From NCBI GenBank assembly GCA_010015655.1, contig ML976699.1, positions 310,001 to 374,000 of the forward strand: a DNA stretch of 64,000 nt. Direction: 5' to 3'. The translations under genes and the position numbers were made by a program. Under the pieces are notes generated by a model that did not search any database, was not told where the DNA came from, and saw nothing but the letters and a program-made list of their open reading frames with translations. Source of the stretch: Bimuria novae-zelandiae CBS 107.79 (Eukaryota; Ascomycota; Dothideomycetes; Pleosporales; Didymosphaeriaceae). The stretch's first letter is position 1. Every line of letters begins with the position of its first letter. This document shows positions 11,831-23,879 of the stretch, one piece after another.

Positions 11831-12979
11831 GGGTTTAATTCATCAGCTAGTACCGATTACATGCTGCATTATGGGACCATAGGTGCGCGGTTACGACAAG
11901 CTATGTGATGGTTTGCGGCGGAAGGGTTAACACGGAGAGAAGAGCCGAGAAGCTAGTCCGATTATAGCCTTAGCGTATAACCTTAGCGTGGACCGTGAAT
12001 GGCAGGGGCGATGGGCGATGCCCACACCGCAGAACAATCCACCACGAGCCAGCCACTCAGCTCACCTTCCATCTAATCGTATGCGCGCTTTCAATTAACA
12101 AAATTGTTCTGTCTTAATGTCTTTCTGGCTGCACAATACCAGTTCCCCGCTTATCTCGTGCGAAGACCCATCATGAACAGAGGTCAGCACGCCCGAACCA
12201 CCCAGGGGACGAACACAGCCAAGATGGAGATTCAATTACGATCACCCTAGCAAGCGTACCCCAGATTCCGGCCTGTCTTGAATTCCCCGGGTCAAAGTGG
12301 CTTTGGGCTATGTTAAGCTTATCGACTGCCCGAGGAACCGGTTTGCGCCCTGGTCGAAATTGATTTCCTGCATCCTAACAAGCGCTACCCAACCCTTTAG
12401 CTGCCTATATGTTGCTTATTATCCGGGGTACTAATTTTCTTCCTTGATTCGCCATGTTTCAAAATCCTTAGCACCTCTCCGAATTGCCATAGGCAGATGA
12501 TCACCGGTGGAAAGACCGGCTATATTGCGCGTTTTGTCGAACAATCAGAGATGTATCGCAATATGGGAACCTCGACGGAAGAAACGGGCAGCCGTCAAAG
12601 AGGATCATAACGCCTGCGCTTGCCTATCATGCAGCTTCTATGGGCCGGGTGGCCTGTGGAAGACGTGGGTGTTTCGGTATATTAATGCAACGCTGAACAG
12701 CTTACTACCTCATTCAGAATGTGTAATGATAATCACCTACTTTTTCTCCATAAGAGTATGACAATATGAGCTGGGGTAACCCGAAAGCGCCCGTTACGCC
12801 TTCTTCTGAAGACTTAGACGGCTAATGAGCTGACTGCCATCGTACTACTGCAGTGCAGACAGTTCGTAGCTGCAAAGCCCGTTGAGGTGTGCCATAAATC
12901 ATCGGTATCTCCGTGAATCTCGCTCACACGCAACTCGTTGCAAGATCATCATAGCTGAATTTCCCCTCCAGGGCTCAGA
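11831..12979. other. intergenic spacer
   Basis: This spacer lies between the divergent Mg-chelatase-like (-) and beta-propeller (+) genes. It should contain both promoters, but I see no clear TATA element, repeat or conserved frame. Confidence 0.4.
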
Positions 12980-14268
12980 ATGGTTTCAGTTTCCGTTATT
13001 ATTGCTGCTACGGCATTGCTCCAAGCGGTCAGCTCCGCAGTACCCCCTGGATTCAAGTCAGTACTCGCCAACAATGTCATTGTACCGAAGACAACAAAAG
13101 ACTTGGCTAAGAACAACGTGACTGCAAAATGGGCTCCCGGATATCCTAAGGAGTGGGGTTCTGAGGACTATCATCACCTATTCGACATACCAGATCCGGA
13201 TGACACCTTCAATGGGGTTATTACCGGAGATGGAAAGGTCCTTGCTCTGTTCAATAACACACATGCAGAGTTGTTCGACCTGGTCAACAATATTACTGCG
13301 TCAGTTTTCCAACTCCAGGTGCCGGACAAGAACTTCATTGTGGGCGTCAATGTTAACCCTTCGACGCAAGGCGGCTATGATGTGTTCTATGGAGTCGCAA
13401 CATACATGTACGACTATGCGAAAACCACTTTCCGCCAGCGTGTAGGCTCAGACCTGAAGCCCTTGGGCACGCCGATTGCCTATGAAGGTCAGATTGGTAC
13501 CATCAGCAAGCAGGGCAAAATGGTCACTCTCGGCGGACAGATATACGACCTTTCGACCACCGACAATACTCCAGCTGCCACTTTGGAAGGCCAGCATGAC
13601 ATTACCGATTTCAGCTTTTCTCCAGACGGCGTCCATCTGGCCTCTGTCAGCTATAGAGAGGAGACAGCCGACCTGTGGAACGCCACATCCGGCGAGAAAA
13701 TTTTTGCGTTCCCTCCCACCCGGGCCCAGAACTGGCTCACACGCTTCTCGCCTGACGGCAAGTACATCGCTATCACTCTTGGCAGCACCAACAACACCAT
13801 TCAATTCTACCAATTGAGCAACCTCACCGCTCCGCCGTTTGAGATCAAGGGGTTCAATTTCCCGTCCCGCGTCCTCGACTGGAGTCCTACCAGCCAGCAG
13901 ATTGCCATCGGTGACGACGGAAGGTTCCGAATTTTCAATGTGCCGTCAAAGGAGATTGTTCAGACCTGGGAAGTGGAAAGTAATGACTACGGCAACTGGG
14001 GCCTTCGAAGTATGTTACACCTGGCTTTTCTCCGGGACGCTGATGCTAATTCATGACAGGTATCGCGTGGCTCGACAATGGTAATCAAATTGCGTGGCAG
14101 TGGGGCTACGGCAAGTACATGTACGATTTCAAAACGAACACGGAGTGGCTGTGGACCATTCGTGCGGTAGACCACTCGTGGGGACCGGAGGGTCTCTATC
14201 TCTTGAAGGATAAGGGACAAGTGGTGACTGTGGACGGAGACTCAACCGTGCGCTTCTGGAAGATCTAG
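12980..14268 (+). CDS. secreted WD40/YVTN-type beta-propeller protein
   Basis: Two exons, 12980-14009 and 14060-14268, give 412 residues. A signal peptide is evident (MVSVSVIIAATALLQAVSSA), then mature sequence with many N-glycosylation sequons (NNVT, NNT, NIT, NAT, NLT). Repeated blade-like units follow, such as FSPDGVHLASVSYREETADLWNA, FSPDGKYIAITLG, WSPTSQQIAIGDDGRFRIF and, at the end, DGDSTVRFWKI, which is the WD-type strand order. Proteins of this kind in fungi are secreted and mostly uncharacterised; a role in binding or cell-wall interaction is only a guess. The intron (50 nt) has a clean GTATGT start and lies inside the codon for Ser in GLRS. Confidence 0.8.
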
Positions 14269-14280
14269 TCTCACTGATCG

Positions 14281-14310
14281 GTTTCCGTCTAGTCGAACGA
14301 AGACGGAAAC
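14281..14310 (+). promoter_or_regulatory. perfect 10-bp hairpin just after the beta-propeller stop codon
   Basis: GTTTCCGTCT and AGACGGAAAC form a perfect inverted repeat around a 10-nt loop, starting 12 nt after the TAG. It would lie in the 3' untranslated region. Its role, whether RNA stability, 3'-end formation or none, cannot be told from sequence. Confidence 0.5.
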
Positions 14311-15063
14311 TAGGTCAGGCTAGAGGCAAATTGGAAAAACGGAGGAAATTTCAAAATTGTCACTTAGTCAGTATGGCATGTGGCGCCTTATCCTGAGTGC
14401 AAATTATAGATCTACCTGCACCCGGAGACTTCACGACTCGCATCGTGCTTCCACCTTCACGTGCCCAGCTCGAAACCCAACCTGAATGGGACGGCCATCA
14501 TATCACGTGATAATTAGTTCCCGGGCCCTGAACCCGGAGCGATAGACTATGTTGGAGTGCGGACTGAAGTGTCAATAAGCGCACATGACCCACATCCCCG
14601 CATTTCAAGTTTGGGTAGGACATCACTATTGCAGAGGGCGTTTCCGGGCGTTCTCAAGGAACGGATGCGTTGCCAATACTGCATCAATATGGCTAAATAA
14701 CCTAAGTACACTCCCGCGTAAAGTGCTCGCACTCCGTTCAGGACTTTTCTGGGCCAATCATGTCAAAACTCATGCACCTAGCTGCACGACAGGGTCTTGC
14801 TAATGGGAACCCAGAAGGACAATCATATCCCAGACATGGCAATTTGGGCTGGCAGCGGCCTACATGCGCCTGCAGAATAGCCCAAAAGGCAGTGCACCAC
14901 TCGCGCGGCTGTTGCTATTCTCCGAGCACCCCGACATCTGGACCCGGACGTTCACGAACACCAACGGAAGATATATATTCTCAGTACACGCCAGTGGCAA
15001 AGTACCACCCTCATTTGCAAACCCCAAACTCCATTCCTCCCGACCAGCTCCACTACCTCCACC
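14311..15063. promoter_or_regulatory. intergenic spacer with probable AA9 promoter
   Basis: An ATATATAT element at 14971-14978 lies 86-93 bp before the AA9 start codon, a plausible TATA box. Nothing else in the spacer is recognisable. Confidence 0.4.
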
Positions 15064-16137
15064 ATGAAAGTCGCCCTACAACAACTCACGCTCGCCACGC
15101 TCGCCACGCTCCCCCAAACTCATGCTCACTGTACCCCCCCCCCTTTTACATGAACGAACTAAAGCGTGATAGATGGCTTCCCCTTCACGGTCCTGAACGG
15201 CATCATCTCCGCGCGCTGGGAATACATCCGGCCCAGCACAACCAGCGTCTTCGCGCCCAACTATGACTACTCTGGTATCTCCGCCATGTGCGGGCCCAAC
15301 GGGTCCCTTCCGCTTTTCCCGATCAAGACGTTGAAGGTGTCTGCGGGGAGTGAGATTGGGTTTGCGGTGTCGCCGCAGACGAGAGATGGAGAGTGGGATG
15401 AGAGTAAGAATACTAAAGAGGTATGTATTTCGGAGGTACTGCTTGGGAGGCTGAGAGAAGGGTGAAATATGAATAGCTAACTGAGAGATGCGCAGTGGGA
15501 TCCGACGTTTTGGATGTATCATAGTGGGCCTGCGAGCGCATGGATGTCCAAGGCACCAGAAGGGAAGGATTTGAATGAGTATATCGGCGATGGGGATTGG
15601 TAAGCCCCTTTCTCTCTTCTCTCTCCACAGGTTCATGTTCCAAGGTTGGTTAACTTGAGCGCCTAGGTTCAAGATCGACGTGAAGCCCGCATCAGACGGG
15701 TTGAACTGGGACTACAGCTCCAGCGCACAGATCAACATCGTAAATCTGCCCTCCTTCTCCTGCTGGGTATGCCCGTAGGTGTTTAATACTCCATAGATGA
15801 ACTTCACCATTCCCGCAGCGACTCCGCCGGGAAAATACCTTCTCCGCGCAGAGCACCTGAACATGGAGAACGGCGGGTCGTACAAGACGACGGAGATGTA
15901 CCAATCGTGTGCGCATGTTGAGATTACCGGCGAGGGGAAAGGTACACCGGGTCCGGTGACGCATTTCCCGGGTGCGTTTGATGCGAAGGATCCTGGTAAG
16001 TTGAAAGGGGAAATTCAAAGTAGGCATGCTGACTGTGAGAAGGGATTTGGTTGCCTTCGGCACTGTGGAGGCCGTTTAAGCCGATGGATGAGTTGAAGGA
16101 GTGGCAGGGTGCTGGGCCGGAAGTTTGGCGCGGTTGA
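15064..16137 (+). CDS. AA9 lytic polysaccharide monooxygenase
   Basis: Six exons: 15064-15130, 15173-15420, 15496-15599, 15667-15739, 15797-15995 and 16043-16137; 261 residues. A signal peptide of 21 residues ending in THA leaves His22 as the mature N-terminus, the first half of the copper histidine brace. The second brace histidine is His114 (MYHSGPASAWMS) and the axial tyrosine is Tyr199 (EMYQSCAHVEI). The family blocks SEIGFAVSPQT, YIGDGDWFKI, FTIPAATPPGKYLLRAEH and THFPGAF are all present. AA9 enzymes cleave cellulose and other beta-glucans oxidatively outside the cell. The conserved second-sphere pattern H-x8-Q-x-Y reads E188-x8-E197-x-Y199 here. No CBM1 follows; the protein ends GPEVWRG. 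The first intron contains a run of C. Confidence 0.92.
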
Positions 16138-17106
16138 GGAGATGTGTGCTGGAAAATGACTGTGGGATGAGGGGTTTAAATGGTTTGTGATACGCATCAG
16201 TATGGTTGGAATCGGATTGATTAGTTTATCGCTGTGAAGAATTTTGTATGGGTTGTTTGAGGAAGGAGGCTAGTGAGATTTAGAAGGGATCACGGGATGC
16301 AATTGCGTCCCCACTTTCCTCTACCTTCCTTCTTTACTCCCTAACATGACAGGTATTGTATCAGGTTAGAGGTTGGCATCAATCGATGGATGATCCCCTT
16401 CTGCCTTACTTACGAAATCACGGCTTATGCTTATTTTCTGTCGATTTCCATCAATTTTCTGATACGAGTCATGCTATTCATCGAGCTATATAGTTGCACT
16501 TTCGCGCTCACTGACGTCAACGTAAGCCGCGGTAGGTATTCTTAGTTATGCCTTCACCTATGCTGTCAGTTTAGTCGGCCACGGCTTTCGCTTCAATATG
16601 TATAACGGCCGGCCTAGCAAAGTTGCTATCTCAGAGATTCACTAGGCTACATACCTTGTGACGGTTTAGGACATGAAGCTTGGACCACCCGCGTACGTGA
16701 TCCACGTGATCCACAGTATATAGCTCCATAGAGTAGCTTCTCAATCAAAACAACGATTACCTCAAGACTCTACTCTTTTCGACGTTACATATCTGGACCA
16801 CTGGACCTCAACTTGCCTCTCCAACAGCCACGATATCGCGTTTCGCGATTGTGAGCTGGCGTCCACTAAGTTAAGCTAAGCGAGATTAGATTCGTAGTTG
16901 CAAGAGGAGGTGAGATGATTTTGCAACTTTTTTGTAGTAGGCATTACTGTATATTATCACCTGCGGCGTGTGCTTGTTATTAGGTCTGCAACGTTGCCGT
17001 AGATACCTCAGTTATAGGCTCCCAGCTCCATTCTGCTCTCTCCACCTCGCTACCACTCCTCGACACCAGGTCTCTTGGGCCTATTTGTCGAAGCGTCCGG
17101 TGCATC
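16138..17106. other. intergenic spacer containing direct-repeat copy 1
   Basis: Apart from the 132-bp repeat at 16658-16789 (separate entry) and the 3' flank of the AA9 gene, nothing recognisable was found. A TTCTAGA-poor, moderately AT-rich stretch separates the two genes. Confidence 0.35.
16658..16789 (+). repeat. 132-bp direct repeat, copy 1 (promoter-like)
   Basis: This segment is nearly the same as 18471-18602, with small compensating indels. It starts GTGACGG, contains CCACCCGCGTACGTG, CACGTGATCCACAGTATATAG and a shared AATCAAAACAACGATT stretch, and ends TTTTCGACGTTACA. The CACGTG palindrome and TATATAG (16717-16723) give it the look of a core promoter. It lies about 320 bp before the start codon of the broken F-box-like gene. 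Confidence 0.8.
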
Positions 17107-18435
17107 ATGGATTACAAAGATCTAGACGCTGGACGGCAGGCTCTTTTCCTGAACGGCGAGCAACGGGCGTTGCTGGCGGAAGTAAGAAACCACACCAATT
17201 CTAATTACCATGGGCTAACTGTGAACTAGATTCCTGAGCCTGGAGACCTGTCACAATAGCACTACGTAGTCACGAAAGGTATGCAATCCTCTGCAGGCGG
17301 TTCTTAATATGCATTGACACTGACGCAATAAGAACCCGCTCGGCTCGATACCATGCCTCCTGAGATTATCAAGCATATCTTGCCATATCTAGCATTTGAC
17401 GCAGAGACGCTGTATTTCGATGAAAACAAGTACTTCTGAGAGCTTCAGGCGCTAGCGCTTGTGAACAAGACAATCGGTCCATGGGCTCAAGAAGTACTCG
17501 TCACATCGTCGGTCATCAACAGTGAAGAATTGTACGCGAAAATGTCATCGTTTTGTTTGCTAACCCGTACCCTACTCGAAAATTGCAATTTGGGTCTCAA
17601 GGTCCAGCAACTCACCGTGTTCTTTCCCAAAAAATGCAAAGCAAAGCTTCTGGCGTCGCATGACTTTGGAGATGCAGAGTTGGCGATACGTAGTCCATGC
17701 CGTCCTCTCGATATGTAGTTACTGACAAGATCTTCTACCAGTGCACAGTACTTGAACTCGCGACCAAATATATCAATGGCTTGGCGACACCCAAGAAGAT
17801 TCGAAAGGGCTGGACCACGAAGCTCTCCACAGAATATCCCTTACAGTCTCGTCGGGGTCATTCTTGCCTTGGCTCCAAATCTCACGCACTTAAGCGCGCA
17901 TTCGGATAAAAACTTAACTAAGGGATGTAGTCTCAACTTCCTTTGCGCTTCTTTCGGCATCAGACCTAAAATGAGCGACGACCTTGCCCATATCCAGGCA
18001 TCTGGTTCCTTGAATTCATTCTGTCTTTGACAGTGCACGGCGAATATCCGGTTGCTTTATCTGGTATACAGCTGTTCACGAAGATTACGAAGCTTCATCT
18101 ACAATCAATATTTCACCCCGGCCGTCGGGAAAGTCTTGGCCGAGCTACAGTGGTTGAAGGCCAATTCAGTTGCATCACCCATCTAAAATTGGGTGAGTCT
18201 GCTTTAAATTCCTTAATCTAGATATAGAACTGACGTTTATCTGATATTCTAGATGTGGAGTTCGTGCCTAAGCATATTAGTAGAGAGAGGTCAGATCCAA
18301 TAGACCACTACGGTCCGCTTCTTGCGAGGTTTCCGAACCTTACGCACCTTGACCTTTCGTATGGATGCGGCACCTTGCTCAGACATCTTCCGGAACCTTC
18401 CAAGTTGCGGGGCACATTATCTGGGAGCAGCTAGC
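17107..18435 (+). pseudogene. broken F-box-like / leucine-rich gene
   Basis: A start at 17107 opens MDYKDLDAGRQALFLNGEQ; introns at 17182-17229 and 17279-17332 join exons in frame into LDTMPPEIIKHILPYLAFDAE...LQALALVNKTIGPWAQEVL, the pattern of a fungal F-box-like head. Two in-frame stops break it: TAG at 17257-17259 and TGA at 17437-17439. Each is one C-to-T change from Gln (CAG) and Arg (CGA). Downstream, frames with leucine-rich text continue in pieces (VQQLTVFFPKK; LALAPNLTHLSAHSDKNLT; NLTHLDLS-like near 18340), so the coding region once ran to about 18435. F-box proteins recruit substrates to SCF ubiquitin ligases. It is probably dead, though splicing around the stops cannot be excluded. 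Confidence 0.6.
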
Positions 18436-18470
18436 AACAATTCGATTATTTCAGACTAGTTTTGAAGTGT

Positions 18471-18602
18471 GTGACGGTTCAGTATAGAAGCTTGGGCCAC
18501 CCGCGTACGTGCGGCCTGTGCACGTGATCCACAGTATATAGCTCTATAGAGTAGCTTCTCAATCAAAACAACGATTCCTTCAACACTCTTTTCGACGTTA
18601 CA
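18471..18602 (+). repeat. 132-bp direct repeat, copy 2
   Basis: This is the second copy of the promoter-like repeat at 16658-16789, just after the broken F-box-like gene. It keeps CCACCCGCGTACGTG, CACGTGATCCACAGTATATAG and the AATCAAAACAACGATT stretch. Similarity stops abruptly after GACGTTACA, and no open gene follows it. Confidence 0.8.
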
Positions 18603-19231
18603 AAGCGCTTCACATACTCTTGTTGTATTTCCATTATTGAGCGAAACATGTGCGTCGTGGAAGGTGTATCATGCAATGCAGCAGCTGTGAGTGTGGGCCT
18701 TTGTGAACTAATAACTAGTGTGTAATCTCCTGCCTCTAGAGGTAAGCTATCTCCTATAAACCTAGGTGCAAACAACTCCCAGGTAACTGGCAAATCCCAT
18801 ACAAAAGGCAAACAAAGGAAAATAAGCCACCAGCTCGGTGGCAAGCATCAAACTTCACAGCCTTGGCTGGAGAAGATGAAAAAATGCGCTAGTCCTGTCT
18901 GATATGCTAGTTCTTTCCCGTCCTACATTTCTCATAGCAGAGTCTTTTCCAAGTCCAACATCATGAGCCCATGTCCCCACAAGAGACGACGGTTTCTTTC
19001 GATAAGAGAAGAAGTTGAGAGGTTGCAAATGGGGCCGAGCCCCCAGGCGAGCAGGGGAGCACCGGCCATAACAGGCTTAGCGATCTGCAGTCGCAGGTGA
19101 TCAGAGGCTGGCCCACGCGCGACTTGACAGCTCCGCCTGCGTCTGCAACGGGACCGTGATGTTGCTTTCGACATCTCTAGGTCTATCGCCAGCTTTGCGA
19201 CGCGCACAGAAGCGTACTTGGGAACAGTGTC
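18603..19231. other. spacer before the ULD-CorA gene
   Basis: No convincing frame is present. The region should hold the promoter of the gene starting at 19232; no TATA element stands out. Confidence 0.35.
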
Positions 19232-22200
19232 ATGGCCGAGGATGCCACGACAGGTGATCCCTCGATCGCGTCAAGCGGCGCGCCGACCGTAGATCAGCCG
19301 GGAAGGACGACAAGCGAGAATGACCCAGTTCCCAAGGCGCCCCAGCTCGACAAGTTGTCACTCTTCTTCGTCCTGGATCATAATGGCGACAAATACCCCA
19401 TTCCGTGGCAGCAAGGGAAAGACTATCTGGTACCATTCCCTTCGTTCTCGTTCTTAACACGCTAACATTTCATATGTAGCGTTTCAAATCTTACGTCGAG
19501 GAGATATATGCGCGGGATGGTGATACAGAGCGGCTAGAACAAGTTCGCAGTGACAAGTTCAATGTGGTATACGATGCCGCCGATGAATCTCACGTTATCT
19601 TGCCCAGCCTATGGAATGATCTCGTACACGAAGGAATGACTCTACGCATCTTATTTGGGCATGCTCCACAATTCGGAAAACAACAGCGATCTTCTTCTAA
19701 AGGAAAAGGAAACGAGTTCGTGGACGTAGATGTAGACGTTGGGCATGAGGATGGAGGTGGATCTGACTCCACAGGGTCTCCAGTAGATGAAGCCTCCAGT
19801 CAGAGCGATGAAGATGACACTGAAGGGAGCGAAACTGAAGAGAGCGAAACCGCATTAGACGTTGATGGGAATAGTTCTGATGCACCCCCAGCTGAGCCGG
19901 TAAGTCGTGTGATATTGCATAAGCGGCATTCAGGTACTTATTCAAAGGTAGATACGCATGGTTAACAAACCTATCGATAAAGAAGGGAGCCCGCTCTCTT
20001 TTACTGTAGATACGAGATGGGCCGGGAAGTACTTCTCTCTAAACAAGGAAAACGACAGCAGCGAAACTTCATTGATCAACAAGTTCCGCAGTAGCCGCGA
20101 TTTGGTAACAGAGACGCTCAGGATCACTAAAGCTGTTACCAAAACGGCGGACAATCGGACAACCTTGGAAGTGTATACGCTCCCAGGTCCAGAGAAAAGT
20201 GCGCTTTCTTCCAGCATCACGATCCGGTGGGTTCATATGCATGGGGATGCTCTGAACTGGGCTCAATTCAAGGTAATCCTTTTCCATTTCCTGGCTGTAG
20301 ACTTGCTAACAATTTAAAAGCAAACTTGCTTAACGCTACCGGATCTTGAAGAGTGTACCAAGTTTCTCGTTGTGAAAACCCTTCATAAGATCGAGAAAGA
20401 ATACACCAAAGCCTTCCTCGGCGGGATGTTCATCGAACCTGGAACTGTTCTGCGTGGGGATGAATCCAACCGGCCTGATCCACACTCTGTTATCTTCTCG
20501 TGTACACCGTACTTTGACATCCGGAAATCGAATGCAAGCAGTACACCGGCCGACAAACTACATCCTGCGCGGACTTTGATGCAGTCCTACTACCCTTACG
20601 AGCCAGTACGAGAGCGAGATGAAGAGCAGGCGTACAAGAAGTTTGGGAATGCGAGACCCAACGAGTTGATCCATGTACCCTCACTATGGATGCTCAACGT
20701 CAGCAATCGAGCGGTGGTTACTTGCGGCTACGGACCTCTTTCGAATTACTTCACCAACTCTATCAAGGTGGTTCAGGAAGATCTGGGGCAGCTCGGCGCA
20801 GGCAACGACAATACAACTACCACTATTCGGCTCACTGATTTGGATGGCCGTGTCTTATTGTACTCTACTCAAGAATGTGGCACCTATTTTCAACTTGAGC
20901 AAAGACTACGAGAGCTACGGCGGTCAAACCGTAGCGCATGGGAGACGCAAACTCCCCAGGTTCTCTTACGGCGAGGAGGAGAGATATACAAATCTGTCCC
21001 GTCAACTTGGCCGACTATCATCCGGCAAAGAGACTGTATCTTCATCGACCTGGCCATAGTCGACGAGATGCCAGAGAAACTCCTTGGGACAATCCAGACT
21101 TCCGCTGTCGCAGGGTCGTTACCGGACGCGGTACCACCATTTTATCATTGGCCTACTGCGTGGAATAAAGATGAAGTGGGTTTAGAGAGCCTACCTGTGA
21201 ATGCCGAGCGCGTAATGAAATGTCTCGAGCGTGTGGAGAGAGCCATGCTGAACGTAACTCTGCCAGAATCTGATACTGGTGGCCCCGTGGACCGGACTTT
21301 CACATCGACACAATATTACGAATCTCTGCCTGAGAATGATTTCGAAGACGTAGAGAAGTCATTGCTCAACCAGCTTCGCATTCAGGGTACTAGGGTCACT
21401 GGACGCTATCAGAATCATCACCAAGCGGTTGTCCAGAGTCAGACTTCTAAGTTACCTGGTAAAGCCTACGAATTTACAAGGATTGTTCACGAAACATTAT
21501 TCTTATTTGTCGGAAAGACTGACAAGTCCACTTTGCTGCAAAAAGTCTGGGGAGCAATAGCCAACCTCACAGCTGTCGTGGAAAGACTAGGAAAGTATTC
21601 AGGATGTGAATCGGATCCCCGGGAGTACAACGACTCTAGCTGGAAAACACCAAAAACAAAAACTCGAGCCTGGCGAATCCGCACTCCAACGACCTCGTAT
21701 ACATATGCAAATCAACATGCTACCAGATTCAACCTCCCACTGCCAAACGGGGATCAAGAGTTTGGAGCTACCGTCAAGAAGTGCAGACGATGCGCACGCG
21801 AAGCGCCTTTCGATGATCCTAACGCTGCTCTGGAGCACCTACGCAATCACGCTGCAGCCGAATCCAGCAAACAGGGCGGTTCGCCTTCCAGCTCATTCAT
21901 CAAGGATACAGAAGAATGGAAAGATTGGATACGTAACGATGATCAGGCTCTGCTTGAGTCCACGATCACGGGTGCATGTGCAGTCTTGGACCGTGCGATG
22001 AAGGAAGCCCAGACCCTCTATGAGCAACTGCAGGAACTAGCCGACGGCGTACGAGACGACCAGGGCAAGCTTTCCGATCTCTATTCATTCCCACGCAAAC
22101 TGCTTGAGACGTTACACCGCCTCCTTGTGTTCTACTTCGCAGTGGAGCGGAGCCTGCACTACACGGAGCAGAATTTCCTTGAAACGAAGAAAGGCGGCTA

Positions 22201-23879
22201 CCAAGAAGACTACCCCTACACCTCACTTGGCTTGGAAATTCTTGACAGATTCAGCGAGAGCGTGAAGCCGCCTCTACAACATGCACGTGTCGAGTTATGC
22301 GAGATGGTACGATCGACAACGCCGAAAGATCCCACAGAAAGATTGTCCTTGGGCGCCGAGTCCATCTCAAGCTGGCTCATCAGGCGGCTGATCGTGAAGC
22401 CGCTGGAGAAGGGCTTGACCATAGGGGATATGTATCGAGAGTACCTGACCACACTGGTAAGTTGTGAACCTTCTGCTGTAACAGTATCCTCGCAGTGAGA
22501 AGTCCTAACTAGTCTTGCCTCAGCAATTCCAAGTAAATCACCGACCATCAAAACGTCTCCTCCGCTCCATCAATTTGCTTAAGGAGGAACTTAACATCCT
22601 CACTCAAGTCAACGATTGGCAAACTCAGCTTGTCAATAATTACGCGCTCGTTCTGGACGATACCACGTATCCGGTGGACATCCCTTCTCGCCGCGCATTC
22701 TATCGGTTCGAAAAGTTCCTCCTAAGATCCTGTCTGGAGCGCCTTGCTCTCGACGGCGAAGAATACCAAGACCAGATTCGCCGCTGCGGACCATTAACCG
22801 AGAGCACCAAACAAAGTGCCGAGATCAACGAGGAGGACCACGGCAAAGCCATCATGGTCTTCACCATAGTCACGGTCATCTTCCTTCCCTTGTCGTTTGT
22901 GACTTCGTACCTGGGCATGAACACGAGTGACATCAGAGACATGGACAACACACAGTCGCTGTTCTGGGAGACCGCTCTCCCGCTCACAGTCGGCGTTATG
23001 GCCATCATGCTAGCGATAGCTTACAATGGTGACGAGATCCTCGACTTCGCCTCCTCAGTGTACCGCTATTTGACCGGAAAACAAGATCGCAGCTTGTCAG
23101 CGCGTGGCATCAGCGTACTCCAAAGGAATCGCGCACCCAAGAATGCTGGCTCGTCGACCACGCTGTCCTTAGCCGACGACGCAGAATATGCCGCACCGAG
23201 GGCCAAACCAGGACACTATCACGACGCCTGGTTTAACAGCACGTGGGAGCGGCCGCAGAAGTACAAAGCAAGCGCTATACCAGACCAAGAATTCCTCTCT
23301 CCCGAGGATTCTTGGTACACTCGACCATCCGTACGCAAACCGGCTTTTCCACCGTTCCAGCACGAGGCCGTTCCCCTCTCGTACACCGAGCCTATAGCCT
23401 TCGTCGAACCCACCACCTACGCCGAGCCGATCTCCAGAAAAGCCGCACTACGCACACGGCTTAACGAAAGCATTACCCTCCCCACCCCGCCGCCACCACC
23501 ACCACCACCACAACTCTCAACACCCACCCAACCCACGTATATGAGAATCCACAAAGACCACATTGACCCCTCCGTCCTCGACTCCGCTTACCTCCCGTGG
23601 GAAGACGATCCTACAGACCCCAGCTACATCCTTGTAAAGCGATACCTTTCACCGCGGGAGACGGACAAGCTTTTCGAAGAGAGCAAGAGGGTAATAGCGG
23701 CGCGGGCGCCGACGAGGTTTGATGATGAGAGGGGAAGGTTTAGGACGGATGATCCGTGGAAGACCGCGAAGTATGCGTATGTATGGGAGAGCAAGAGGGA
23801 CAAGAGAAGACGGGCGGGAGACAGGAGGAGGGGATGGCAGAGGGAAAGATCGGTTGGTGAAAAAGACGGGGAGAGGTAA
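19232..23879 (+). CDS. ULD-like / CorA-like Mg2+-transporter-type membrane protein
   Basis: Five exons: 19232-19429, 19480-19899, 19952-20272, 20321-22456 and 22524-23879; 1476 residues with all junctions in frame. Residues about 43-100 (LSLFFVLDHNGDKYPIPWQQGKDYLRFKSYVEEIY) resemble the fungal ubiquitin-like ULD domain, followed by an acidic Ser/Glu/Asp-rich linker. A long soluble middle contains a possible C2H2-like CRRCAREAPFDD...LEHLRNH. The C-terminal fifth is CorA-like: a helical stalk, TM1 with the signature GMN at about 1156-1158 (FVTSYLGMNT), TM2 (LPLTVGVMAIMLAIAYNG), then a 280-residue cytosolic tail with a poly-proline run (PPPPPPPP) and a basic end. CorA proteins form pentameric Mg2+ channels; fungal long forms of this type are uncharacterised. 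Domain names rest on pattern recognition. Confidence 0.8.

Noticed and set aside
15767..15796. 30-nt intron in the AA9 gene
   Set aside because: It is too short for fungal splicing; an upstream GTAAAT at 15740 gives a 57-nt intron and restores the conserved INFTIP-like junction, so that model was used.
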